64,000 nucleotides of DNA from Butyricicoccus sp. Marseille-Q5471 (GTDB lineage: Bacteria; Bacillota; Clostridia; Oscillospirales; Butyricicoccaceae), in the NCBI RefSeq assembly GCF_951230135.1, contig NZ_CATNVC010000005.1, positions 1 to 64,000 on the forward strand, in the 5' to 3' direction. This document shows positions 56,599 through 64,000 of this stretch, in pieces (the stretch's first letter is position 1; the number at the start of each line of letters is the position of its first letter). Below the pieces are notes generated by a model. It searched no databases. It had not been told where the DNA came from and worked only from the letters and a program-made list of their open reading frames with translations. A program made the position numbers and the translations under genes.

Positions 56599-57897
56599 AT
56601 GAGAAACCTGTTTTCTATTCTGTGCGGCCTGCTGTCCTGTCTGATTTACGGACTGATCAGCGTCGTGCTCTTTCTCGACCGCGTGATCTGCGCGATTTAT
56701 GATTTACCACTATGGGGCAAGCTTGCTCACGCCTTTCGCTCGCTTGCACGCCGTCGCGCCGTCTGCGCGTGTGCGGTGTTCGCAACCTGTTTTATCCTGC
56801 CTGCCGTTCTGCTGACGCATGGCGGCGTGGTGGTCATGGCTGGAGGGCGCGCCATCGGCATGGTAGAAAGCCGCGCGGTGCTCGGCACTGCAATTGCAAC
56901 GATTGAAGAGCAGGCCTCCGCCCTGCAGGGCTCGGATTACGTGCTGCCCTGTGAAATTTCCTGCTCCCCTTCACGCGGCACCAGCAGCCAGTTCCTAAAT
57001 CCGGACGAGCTGACCGCCGCGCTGATCGACAGCACAGACGATTTGGGCACGCTTGCCGTTATCTCGGTGGACGGCGAGCAGGCCGGTGTGTGCCAATCGT
57101 CCGAGGAAGCGCAGACACTGCTTGACCGCATCAAGTCAAGCTACACAACGGTTGCAAACGAGCAGGCTGAATTCCTGCAAAGCGTGCGGGTCGACCGTGT
57201 CATTGCACCGACCGCGCTTGCCGCCGATTTCGGTACACTGTATCAGGAGCTGTCCCCGCAGCTTGACGTATCCTCCACCCGCTCGGTGACCTACACGGAG
57301 GAAATCCCCTATGAGACCATCACCCGTGAAAACGAGGAGATGGATCAAAATCGGGAAGCGACCGTGCAGCCCGGCCAAGCAGGCGAAGCCGTGGTCACTG
57401 CGCAGATTCTGACCATCGACGGGCAAGAGCGCGGCCGCACCGTGGTCGAGCGCACCGTGCTCAGTCAGGCAACCAACGAGATCGTCGAAATCGGCACCAA
57501 GAACATCGGCATCGGCACCGGCGAATTTTGCCGCCCGATGGACAACTACACCTTCACCTCGGCATTCAAATGGCGTTGGGGCAAGCTGCACAGCGGCGTC
57601 GATTTAGCAGTCGATGAAGGTACGCCTGTCTATGCGGCCGACAATGGTAAGGTCATCCTTGCCGAGGATGCGGGCGACGGGTATGGCAACTATATCATTC
57701 TTGACCATCAAAACGGCTTTAAAACGCTTTATGCCCACAATTCCCAATTGCTGGTCAGCGTGGGCGACGTAGTGGCCAAGGGGGAGCAGATTGCCTGTTC
57801 GGGCAACTCCGGCAACTCGACCGGCCCGCACCTGCATTTTGAGGTGCAGGTCAACGACGAGAAGGTCGATCCGCAGATGTATGTGAGCCTTACGTGA
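56599..57897 (+). CDS. Membrane-anchored M23 peptidase with G5 domain
   Basis: 432 aa from ATG 56599; a GTG at 56587 in the same frame is an alternative, since the GGAGG at about 56575 suits it equally badly. Two N-terminal hydrophobic segments (LLSCLIYGLISVVLFL and ACAVFATCFILPAVLL) are followed by an extracellular part. A G5 domain (~225-300) shows EEIPYETITRENEEMDQNRE, and a LytM/M23 domain (~320-430) follows. Zinc ligands are H-x-x-x-D in LHSGVDLA and H-x-H in GPHLHFEV. It is a peptidoglycan endopeptidase or a regulator of cell-wall cleavage. Confidence 0.9.
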   Translation: MRNLFSILCGLLSCLIYGLISVVLFLDRVICAIYDLPLWGKLAHAFRSLARRRAVCACAVFATCFILPAVLLTHGGVVVMAGGRAIGMVESRAVLGTAIATIEEQASALQGSDYVLPCEISCSPSRGTSSQFLNPDELTAALIDSTDDLGTLAVISVDGEQAGVCQSSEEAQTLLDRIKSSYTTVANEQAEFLQSVRVDRVIAPTALAADFGTLYQELSPQLDVSSTRSVTYTEEIPYETITRENEEMDQNREATVQPGQAGEAVVTAQILTIDGQERGRTVVERTVLSQATNEIVEIGTKNIGIGTGEFCRPMDNYTFTSAFKWRWGKLHSGVDLAVDEGTPVYAADNGKVILAEDAGDGYGNYIILDHQNGFKTLYAHNSQLLVSVGDVVAKGEQIACSGNSGNSTGPHLHFEVQVNDEKVDPQMYVSLT

Positions 57898-57935
57898 AAA
57901 AAGTGCTGTGGGATTTTCCCACAGCACTTTTTTTA
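57897..57935. terminator. Bidirectional terminator between the M23 and ECF genes
   Basis: A 14-bp perfect stem (AAAGTGCTGTGGGA / TCCCACAGCACTTT) with a 3-nt loop and T-runs on both strands. The genes converge here. Confidence 0.9.
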
Positions 57936-57942
57936 TCTCGCT

Positions 57943-58497
57943 CTATGCGCGGATGCGCTCACCCATCTCGGCATTGGCGCGGCTGAGTACCGGAAGCAGT
58001 ACCGCCGACACAATCACCCCGGCCAAACCCTGCACAATATTAAAGGGCACGCCCGCCGCCACTGCGACCGCTGCCGCACCGGCCGCACTGCCTGCGGCGA
58101 CCTCCATGCCGATTTCATAGGCAAAATAGCCGAACACCATGACAATTTCCGCCGGAATGCCCGCAAGCACCGTACGCACCGGCGCATTCAGCCTGCCGAT
58201 GCGCGAAAGACGGTGGTACAGCCAGCCGCCAATCAGCGCGGTCAGCGCCTTAATCAGGAATGTGCCCGGCACCCACGCCATATATCCGCCGAACAGGTCG
58301 GCCAGCATCGAACCGATGCCCGCCGCGAGCGCGCCCACACCCGGCCCGAGCAGAATGCCACACAGCAGCACCATGCCGTCGCCCAGATGGATGTAGCCCA
58401 AGGTCGGCGTGGGAATCCGGATAATCATTGTCGCAACCGTGGTGAGTGCGGCCATCAGCGCCGCGAGAATAATCGGTCTCGTTTTTTTGTTCATCAT
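57943..58497 (-). CDS. ECF transporter S component
   Basis: 184 aa from ATG 58497 (AGAAGGTG upstream). There are about six membrane helices. The N-terminal ILAALMAALTTVATMIIRIP, the GYIHLGDGMVLLCGILLGPG segment and GIGSMLADLFGGYMAWVPGTFLIKALTALI are typical of energy-coupling-factor substrate-binding subunits. The vitamin or cofactor cannot be told from sequence; thiamin/HMP-type and related S components share this layout. No riboswitch is visible upstream and no EcfA/T genes are adjacent, so it would use a shared ECF module. Confidence 0.85.
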   Translation of the reverse strand: MMNKKTRPIILAALMAALTTVATMIIRIPTPTLGYIHLGDGMVLLCGILLGPGVGALAAGIGSMLADLFGGYMAWVPGTFLIKALTALIGGWLYHRLSRIGRLNAPVRTVLAGIPAEIVMVFGYFAYEIGMEVAAGSAAGAAAVAVAAGVPFNIVQGLAGVIVSAVLLPVLSRANAEMGERIRA

Positions 58498-58596
58498 AGG
58501 TGACACCTTCTTTTTTTCACTGCCCCCATTGTACGGCAGGCGTGACCCTTTTCAAAGCGTCAGTTTGTGCTTTTTTCGCAATGCCAGATGAACGTT

Positions 58597-58632
58597 AAAA
58601 AAGCAGCCCGCCGTTTGGCGGGCTGCTTGCGG
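58597..58632 (-). terminator. Terminator of the but gene
   Basis: A 12-bp stem (AAGCAGCCCGCC / GGCGGGCTGCTT), 4-nt loop, then TTTTTT on the minus strand. Confidence 0.92.
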
Positions 58633-58635
58633 TTG

Positions 58636-59976
58636 TTATCGCTTGTTCGAGCGCTTCCAGATGTGCATCTTCTCCGCATCCGCAATTAGCTGATCGCGAA
58701 AATCGGGGTGCGCGACCGAAATCAGCGCCTCGGCACGCTCCCAAGAGGATTTGCCCTTGAGGCAGACCATGCCGTACTCGGTGACCACATAATGCGTAGC
58801 CGAGCGCGTATCGGTCACAATGGAGCCGTTTGACAGGGTGGGGCGAATGCGCGAAGCGACCGTCCCATCCTTCTGGGTGAAGGTGGAGGCCAGACAGATA
58901 AAGCTCTTGCCGCCCTTGGACAGATAAGCGCCCATCACGAAGTCCAGCTGACCGCCGGTGCCCGAAATCTGCTTGACGCCCGCGGACTCGGCATTGACCT
59001 GACCAAACAGGTCAATATCGACCGCATTGTTAATCGAAATGAAATTGTCAATCTGCGAAATGATGTGCACATCATTGGTGTAATCGACCGGCATCGAAGC
59101 GCACTGCGGGTTGTTGTCCAGATAGTCATACAGCTTTTTGGTGCCCGCCGCGAACGCATATGCCTGACGGCCGCGGTCAATCATCTTCTGCGAGCCGTTA
59201 ATCTTGCCGGCTGCTGCGATGTCAACAAACGCGTCGACATACATCTCGGTATGCACACCCAAATCCTTGAGGTCGGAGTCGGCAATCATCGAGCCGACCG
59301 TGTTGGGCATGCCGCCGATGCCCAGCTGCAGGCAGGCGCCGTTCGGGATTTCGGATACAATCAGCTCGGCAACCTTACGGTCGACATCGGTCGCCGGAAC
59401 GGAGCCCATTTCGGGCATTGCAATATTGTTTCCCTCAACAATCATATCCACCTCGGAGATGTGGATGCAATCTTCCATGCCGCCCAGGCAGCGCGGCATA
59501 TTTTCGTTGACCTCGACGATAATCTTGTCCGCAACGTCGCAAACCGCGCGCAGATGGGAGGCCTGCGGGCCAAAGCTGAAGTAACCGTGCTGATCCATCG
59601 AGGCAACCTGCAGCATCGCCACATCCACATGACCAATATGCTCGCGGTAGAACCGAGGCAGCTCGGAATAACGCATCGAGCCATAGAAGCCGGCACCGGT
59701 GGCAATAAACTTGCGCTCGATGCCCGACATGTGCCAGGAGTTCCATGTCATATGCGCCGCCGGATTATCAATTTTGAAAATCTCAGGCATGCGCATCAGC
59801 ACGCCGCCGCGGAAATTGACATCGTACAGCTCGGGCATGCGCGCCGCCAGTGCCTGATCCAGTGCAACCGGTGTGCCAACACACCAACCATAGTCCACCC
59901 AGTCTCCCGACTTGACCGTCTTGACCGCCTGCTCTGCGGTCGTGAGCTTCGTTTGATAAAGCGCCTTGTAATCCAT
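58636..59976 (-). CDS. but: Butyryl-CoA:acetate CoA-transferase-type enzyme
   Basis: 446 aa from ATG 59976 (GGAGGTG 6 bp upstream). The 4-hydroxybutyrate/butyryl-CoA transferase family features are [37 protein letters not shown], the catalytic Glu stretch [32 protein letters not shown] and [14 protein letters not shown]. It would swap CoA from butyryl-CoA to acetate, the last step of butyrate formation in many gut Clostridia. It is monocistronic with a strong promoter, as suits a central fermentation enzyme. Closely related 4-hydroxybutyrate CoA-transferases cannot be fully excluded. Confidence 0.88.
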   Translation of the reverse strand: MDYKALYQTKLTTAEQAVKTVKSGDWVDYGWCVGTPVALDQALAARMPELYDVNFRGGVLMRMPEIFKIDNPAAHMTWNSWHMSGIERKFIATGAGFYGSMRYSELPRFYREHIGHVDVAMLQVASMDQHGYFSFGPQASHLRAVCDVADKIIVEVNENMPRCLGGMEDCIHISEVDMIVEGNNIAMPEMGSVPATDVDRKVAELIVSEIPNGACLQLGIGGMPNTVGSMIADSDLKDLGVHTEMYVDAFVDIAAAGKINGSQKMIDRGRQAYAFAAGTKKLYDYLDNNPQCASMPVDYTNDVHIISQIDNFISINNAVDIDLFGQVNAESAGVKQISGTGGQLDFVMGAYLSKGGKSFICLASTFTQKDGTVASRIRPTLSNGSIVTDTRSATHYVVTEYGMVCLKGKSSWERAEALISVAHPDFRDQLIADAEKMHIWKRSNKR

Positions 59977-60018
59977 ATGAAACACCTCCATTGTCTTTCA
60001 TTTAACAAACTAACCTAT

Positions 60019-60047
60019 ATTATACTATCTTCCCCTCATAAGGTCAA
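60019..60047 (-). promoter_or_regulatory. Strong promoter of the but gene
   Basis: On the minus strand, TTGACC (60042-60047), a 17-bp spacer and consensus TATAAT (60019-60024). Confidence 0.8.
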
Positions 60048-60095
60048 TACGGATATTTGATCCCATAACAGGCAAGTAAAATACCGAAATCCCCC

Positions 60096-60124
60096 TTGCA
60101 ATTCCCTTTCGGGCGTGTTATGCT
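60096..60124 (+). promoter_or_regulatory. Promoter of the pheS leader
   Basis: TTGCAA (60096-60101), a 17-bp spacer and TATGCT (60119-60124), just ahead of the T-box leader. Confidence 0.7.
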
Positions 60125-60134
60125 TAATTACGTA

Positions 60135-60408
60135 TTCAATAGGATAAACTGCGATGAGCAGGGAAAGTAGTTTTGCATCCCTTTCCATTCAGAGAACGGC
60201 GGTCGTTGGCTGTGAACCGCTGTGGAAAACGCGAAATGAAGTTCCCCTGTGAGCACCGGCGCTGAACCTTTTTCAGTAGGCGCAGGCGGGATAACGCCCC
60301 GTTATCGGCGTTCAATGAGAGCCCGCTCTGCGCGGGAATCAGGGTGGTACCACGGAAGAACGTTTTTGCCTTTCGTCCCTATTTTTCACGGGGCGAAAGG
60401 TTTTTTAT
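60135..60408 (+). promoter_or_regulatory. Phenylalanine T-box leader of pheS-pheT
   Basis: The conserved T-box TGGTACCACGG is at 60345-60355. In the stem I region a TTC (Phe) triplet at 60242-60244 stands in the context GAAGTTCCC, the likely specifier. The terminator at 60369-60408 pairs CCTTTCGTCCC with GGGGCGAAAGG, followed by TTTTTTATTTT. Uncharged tRNA-Phe should promote readthrough into pheS. The exact 5' end is approximate. Confidence 0.92.
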
Positions 60409-60444
60409 TTTGTCCCGACGATCATTTTCAAAAGGAGAATCACC

Positions 60445-61464
60445 ATGAAGGAAAAACTGCAAGGCATTTTGCAGGCCGCCAAGGACGAGCTCGCCAAAGC
60501 GGCCGATTCCCGCGCACTTGACGCTGCCCGCGTTCAGTTTCTGGGCAAAAAAGGCGAGCTGACCGCACTGCTCAAGGGCATGAAGGATGTGGCAGCGGAG
60601 GAGCGTCCGATCGTCGGCCAGTTGGTCAACGATGTGCGCGCCGAAATCGAAACCATCATTGACCGCCAGAAGGAGCTGATTGAGCAGGCCGCGCTTGCGC
60701 ACAAGCTGGAGAGCGAAGCCATCGACGTGACCCTGCCCGGCGAAGACCTGACGCTCGGCAAAAAGCACCCGCTGAACATCGTACTGGACGAGTTTAAGGA
60801 AATTTTCCTCGGACTGGGCTTCTCGATTGCCGAAGGCCCCGAGGTTGAACTTGATTACTACAACTTTGAAGCGCTCAACATCCCCAAGGATCACCCTGCA
60901 CGCGACACGCAGGACTCCTTCTATATTTCGGACAGCGTCGTGCTGCGCAGCCAGACCTCACCCGTACAGGTGCGCACGATGGAAACCAAAAAGCCGCCGA
61001 TTCGCATCATTGCGCCCGGCCGCGTGTACCGCTCTGACGCGGTTGATGCGACCCACTCGCCGGTGTTCCACCAGATTGAAGGACTTGTGGTTGATAAAAA
61101 CATCCGCATGAGCGACCTCAAGGGCATTCTGGAGCTGTTCGCCAAGAAGCTGTACGGCGAGGACACCGTTGTCCGTTTCCGTCCGCACCACTTCCCCTTC
61201 ACCGAGCCTTCGGCGGAGATGGACATTCAGTGCTACCGCTGCCACGGCGAGGGCTGCCCGCTCTGCAAGGGCGAGGGCTGGATTGAGATTCTGGGCTGCG
61301 GCATGGTGCACCCGACGGTGCTTGAGGCCGGCGGCATTGACCCCGAAGAGTATTCGGGCTATGCGTTCGGCATCGGTCTGGAGCGCATGGTCATGGGTCG
61401 TTTCAAGATTGACGACATCCGTCTGTTCTATGAAAACGACGTGCGGTTCCTGCACCAGTTCTAA
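60445..61464 (+). CDS. pheS: Phenylalanyl-tRNA synthetase alpha subunit
   Basis: 339 aa. The N-terminal coiled coil (~1-90) is followed by a class II catalytic core: motif 1 region [20 protein letters not shown], motif 2 region [20 protein letters not shown] with [11 protein letters not shown], and motif 3 [20 protein letters not shown]. It has [20 protein letters not shown]. It charges tRNA-Phe together with PheT. RBS AAAAGGAGA. pheT follows after an unusual 208-bp gap full of hairpins. Confidence 0.97.
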   Translation: MKEKLQGILQAAKDELAKAADSRALDAARVQFLGKKGELTALLKGMKDVAAEERPIVGQLVNDVRAEIETIIDRQKELIEQAALAHKLESEAIDVTLPGEDLTLGKKHPLNIVLDEFKEIFLGLGFSIAEGPEVELDYYNFEALNIPKDHPARDTQDSFYISDSVVLRSQTSPVQVRTMETKKPPIRIIAPGRVYRSDAVDATHSPVFHQIEGLVVDKNIRMSDLKGILELFAKKLYGEDTVVRFRPHHFPFTEPSAEMDIQCYRCHGEGCPLCKGEGWIEILGCGMVHPTVLEAGGIDPEEYSGYAFGIGLERMVMGRFKIDDIRLFYENDVRFLHQF

Positions 61465-61469
61465 AACGG

Positions 61470-61645
61470 TATAGGAGGCTTCAAAAGCCCCCTATATACA
61501 AAATACGGTTCCGGAGAAACCGCATTTTGATACCCGAATGACGCCGCCCAAGGCGGCTGAGTCGGGGTATCAAAACCGAGGCAAAGCCCCGGTTTTGATG
61601 GAATTGCAAAGCGATTTCCAATTTTGTGCGCCATTCGGCGCAATA
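61470..61645. repeat. Mosaic of six consecutive short palindromes between pheS and pheT
   Basis: Hairpins in order: 61470-61496 (TATAGGAGGCT / AGCCCCCTATA, one mismatch); 61499-61529 (CAAAATACGGTT / AACCGCATTTTG, one mismatch); 61528-61572 (TGATACCCGA / TCGGGGTATCA, enclosing GCCGCC-CAA-GGCGGC); 61572-61596 (AAAACCGAGGC / GCCCCGGTTTT, one mismatch); 61599-61620 (TGGAATTGC / GCGATTTCCA, imperfect); ~61624-61643 (GCGCC-ATTC-GGCGC core). None is followed by a strong T-run. Together they fill the gap inside a two-gene operon. The block looks like a dispersed palindromic element, to be tested by searching the whole genome. Confidence 0.75.
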
Positions 61646-61672
61646 TCCTTACAATGAAGGAGTTCTTGAATT

Positions 61673-64000
61673 ATGAAACTGCCGCTTTCCTGGCTTTCGG
61701 ATTATACCGATATTTCCGGCGTCACGCCCCGCGAGTATGACGCAAAACTCACTATGTCCGGCTCCAAGGTCGAGGAGGTCTTTTACCTCGGCGAAGAGAT
61801 TGAAAAGGTCGTCACAGGCGAAATTCTGTCCGTCGTCGATCATCCGGACTCCGACCACCTCAAAATCTGCCAGCTGAACGTCGGACAGGACGAGCCTGTC
61901 CAGATTGTCACCGGCGCGCCCAACGTAACGGCCGGCTCCGTGGGCGAAATCTGCCCGGTCTGCCTGCACAAATCCACGCTGCCCGGCGGCGTGAAAATCA
62001 CCAAGGGCAAGCTGCGCGGCGTGCCGTCCAACGGCATGATGTGCTCGTTCCAGGAGCTTGGGCTGACGCACGGCTGCGTGCCCTACGCGTGCGAGAACGG
62101 CATCCTGTTCCTGCCCAAGGGCACCGCTGTCGGCGAGGACATCAAGAAGGTGCTCGGTCTGGATGACTATGTTGCCGACTTTGAAATCACCTCCAACCGT
62201 CCGGACTGCCTGTCGGTCATCGGTCTTGCGCGCGAAACCGCCGCGACCTTCGGCCGCCCCTTCTCCGTGCGCGAGCCGCAGGTCAAGGGCTGCGGCGGCG
62301 ATATTCGGGACGATGTTTCCGTCGAGGTGATGGACACCGACCTGTGCCCGCGCTACACCGCCCGCATCGTCAAAAACATCAAGATCGAGCCAAGCCCCGC
62401 ATGGATGCGCGAGCGTCTGCATGCCTGCGGCGTGCGCCCGATCAACAACATTGTCGACATCACCAACTACGTTATGCTCGAGTACGGCCAGCCCATGCAC
62501 GCGTTCGATTACGCCTGCCTGTCGGACGGCAAGATTGTCGTCCGCCGCGCAAAGGCCGGCGAAAGCATCCAGACGCTCGACGGGGTGGATCACGAGCTGA
62601 CCACCGCCATGCTCGCCATCTGCGACGGAGAAAAGCCGGTTGCGGTTGCAGGCGTGATGGGCGGCGCAAACTCCGAAATTGAGGCCGATACCAAGACCGT
62701 TGTGTTCGAGTCCGCCTGCTTCCACGGTGCGACCGTGCGCGTGACGGCCAAGGCGCTCGGTATGCGTACCGAGGCGTCGGGTCGCTTTGAAAAGGGACTT
62801 GACCCCCGCCAGACCATGGCCGCCGTGCAGCGCGCCTGCGAGCTGGTTGAGGAGCTCGGCGCGGGCGAAGTGGTCGACGGCGTGATTGACGTCGACTCCT
62901 CCGACCCCAACCCCAAGCGTCTGCCTTTCGAGCCGGAAAAGATGAACGCCCTGCTCGGCATCGACCTGACCCGCGAGGAGCAGATTGACTATCTCGCGCG
63001 CCTGTCCTTCCACGTTGAGGGCGACGAGGTCATCATCCCCTCCTTCCGTACCGATATCGCGCGCATGTGTGATTTGGCGGAAGAAGTCGCCCGCATGTAC
63101 GGCTACGACCGCATCCCGACCACGCTGTACGCCGGCGAGATGGTACAGGGCGAGTACACCGCCAAGCAGCAGATGGAGCGCACCGCTACACTGGTCTGCC
63201 GTGAGGCCGGCTTTGATGAATCAATGAGCCATTCTTTCATCTCCCCGAAATTCTACGACATGATCGGCTGGCCGGAAAACGATCCGCGCCGTGTGTCGAC
63301 CACCATTTTGAACCCGCTAGGCGAGGATTTCAGCATCATGCGCACGACCGTGCTGCCCTCGATGCTTGACAATCTTGCTCACAACCACGCGCACCGCAAC
63401 CCGACCGCGTCGCTTTACGAAATGGGTATGATTTACACGCCTGTTTTGAAGGACGGTAAGGCCGATCCCACCGTGCTGCCGCATGAGGAAAAGATTCTCA
63501 CGCTCGCCTCTTACGGCCGCCTGTCCTTCTTCGCGTTCAAGGGCGTGATTGAGGCACTGTGCCGCGAGCTGAACATCAAGGACGCTTCGTTCGTGCCTGA
63601 AAAGGAGAACCCGTCCTATCACCCCGGCCGCTGCGCGACCCTGCTCATCGGTGGCGAGACGGCAGGCGTGTTCGGCACCGTGCACCCGACCGTGTGCAAG
63701 ACCTACGGCCTGTCCGGTGAGGTGCTCGCAGCCGAGCTGTCAATTGACGCGCTCTTTGCCGCAGCCGATCCCATCAAGCTGTACCGTGCGCTGCCCAAGT
63801 TCCCGGCTTCGACCCGCGACATCGCCGTGCTGGTCGACGACGCGGTACCTGCCGCAGCCATCCAGTCCTCGATTGAAAAGGCCGCCGGCGGCATCCTCGA
63901 ATCCGCAAAGCTGTTTGACGTTTACAAGGGACAGGGCATCCCCGAGGGCAAGAAGTCGATTGCGTATTCACTCATCATGCGCGCACCCGACCGCACGCTG
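61673..64000 (+). CDS. pheT: Phenylalanyl-tRNA synthetase beta subunit (C-terminus cut by window edge)
   Basis: 776 codons are present of about 800. The start ATG 61673 follows GAAGGAG. The start is MKLPLSWLSDYTDI. An EMAP-like tRNA-binding domain (~40-150; DHPDSDHLKICQLNVGQ, NGMMCSFQELGL) is followed by B3/B4 editing-type domain (ITSNRPDCLSVIGLARETAA, NIVDITNYVMLEYGQPMHAF), B5, a catalytic-like core, and the beginning of the FDX-ACB anticodon-binding domain (FPASTRDIAVLVDD). It forms the alpha2-beta2 enzyme with PheS. Confidence 0.97.
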   Translation, partial: MKLPLSWLSDYTDISGVTPREYDAKLTMSGSKVEEVFYLGEEIEKVVTGEILSVVDHPDSDHLKICQLNVGQDEPVQIVTGAPNVTAGSVGEICPVCLHKSTLPGGVKITKGKLRGVPSNGMMCSFQELGLTHGCVPYACENGILFLPKGTAVGEDIKKVLGLDDYVADFEITSNRPDCLSVIGLARETAATFGRPFSVREPQVKGCGGDIRDDVSVEVMDTDLCPRYTARIVKNIKIEPSPAWMRERLHACGVRPINNIVDITNYVMLEYGQPMHAFDYACLSDGKIVVRRAKAGESIQTLDGVDHELTTAMLAICDGEKPVAVAGVMGGANSEIEADTKTVVFESACFHGATVRVTAKALGMRTEASGRFEKGLDPRQTMAAVQRACELVEELGAGEVVDGVIDVDSSDPNPKRLPFEPEKMNALLGIDLTREEQIDYLARLSFHVEGDEVIIPSFRTDIARMCDLAEEVARMYGYDRIPTTLYAGEMVQGEYTAKQQMERTATLVCREAGFDESMSHSFISPKFYDMIGWPENDPRRVSTTILNPLGEDFSIMRTTVLPSMLDNLAHNHAHRNPTASLYEMGMIYTPVLKDGKADPTVLPHEEKILTLASYGRLSFFAFKGVIEALCRELNIKDASFVPEKENPSYHPGRCATLLIGGETAGVFGTVHPTVCKTYGLSGEVLAAELSIDALFAAADPIKLYRALPKFPASTRDIAVLVDDAVPAAAIQSSIEKAAGGILESAKLFDVYKGQGIPEGKKSIAYSLIMRAPDRTL

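Noticed and set aside
61470-61645. Reading the hairpins between pheS and pheT as a terminator
   Set aside because: No stem is followed by a T-run, and pheT has its own ribosome-binding site but no evident promoter, so the two genes are probably still co-transcribed.

Overview
The window looks like a piece of a moderately high-GC (my estimate, high 50s percent) low-oxygen Firmicute of the class Clostridia, order Eubacteriales. The most likely group is butyrate-producing gut bacteria such as Butyricicoccus, Agathobaculum or related Oscillospiraceae. This rests on a butyryl-CoA:acetate CoA-transferase-type gene, T-box leaders on trp and phe genes, a DnaD/DnaI-type primosome pair, DUF4317, DUF3793 and DUF975 proteins, and spore-associated LysM-GH18 and GerMN proteins. 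The genus is an inference. There are no rRNA or tRNA genes, insertion sequences, phage genes or CRISPR arrays, so this is ordinary chromosome. Layout: 1-4569, an inositol-type catabolic and ABC-transport operon (minus) divergent from its LacI-family regulator, with a cluster of CACGTG-cored operators between them. 4683-12247, DUF4317, two lipoproteins (one PstS-like), two metallophosphoesterases, prs and a GlmU-like protein whose uridyltransferase half is degenerate. 12452-14380, a DnaD-DnaC helicase-loading pair. 14387-15490, a noncoding block of five tandem units of about 225 bp, described below. 15544-18864, a TIM-barrel-like protein of unknown function, Cu/Zn superoxide dismutase, an Mrp ATPase with a NifX-like partner, and a GerMN protein. 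18934-25670, a complete trpEGDCFBA operon (minus) behind a tryptophan T-box. 25788-32068, gluQRS, a GH3 lipoprotein, a cyclophilin, cysK, a CAP protein with PDTT repeats, and a LysM-GH18 hydrolase. 32203-36552, a ferrous-iron operon (DUF3793, flavodoxin, two feoA, feoB, a tiny Cys-rich protein) carrying repeated GTTAG-N6-CTAAC operators. 36607-39697, an operon of nitroreductase, YjbQ, HD protein, CCA-adding enzyme and DUF896. 39835-43858, metY, a GNAT enzyme, DUF1905, a MATE exporter and an HD hydrolase. 43947-45006, thioredoxin and a Crp/Fnr regulator. 45157-51214, a LacI/GalR regulator and the Leloir operon galKETM. 51291-58497, envelope and housekeeping genes: DUF975, VanW, YchF, phospholipase-C-like, M23 peptidase and an ECF S component. 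58636-59976, but. 60096-64000, pheS-pheT behind a Phe T-box, with an unusual string of hairpins between the two genes. The most interesting find is the block 14387-15490. It reads as an array of five sibling small-RNA genes. Each has its own promoter in fixed geometry: four 11-bp direct-repeat half-sites, exactly 15 bp, a -10 box and 6 bp to the predicted first base. Each also has a 5' stem supported by compensatory base changes, a pyrimidine- and C-rich unpaired linker, and a long 3' terminator hairpin whose loop contains a run of C. The geometry suggests control by an OmpR/PhoB-type response regulator, and the C-rich loops suggest pairing with Shine-Dalgarno sequences. The architecture resembles the Listeria LhrC sRNA array, but I recognise no sequence relationship. 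Several metabolic units show local control that can be read from the DNA: inositol genes by the adjacent LacI-type protein, gal genes by the GalR-like protein, feo genes by an iron sensor that is not in the window, trp and phe by T-box leaders, and trxA possibly by the adjacent Crp/Fnr protein.
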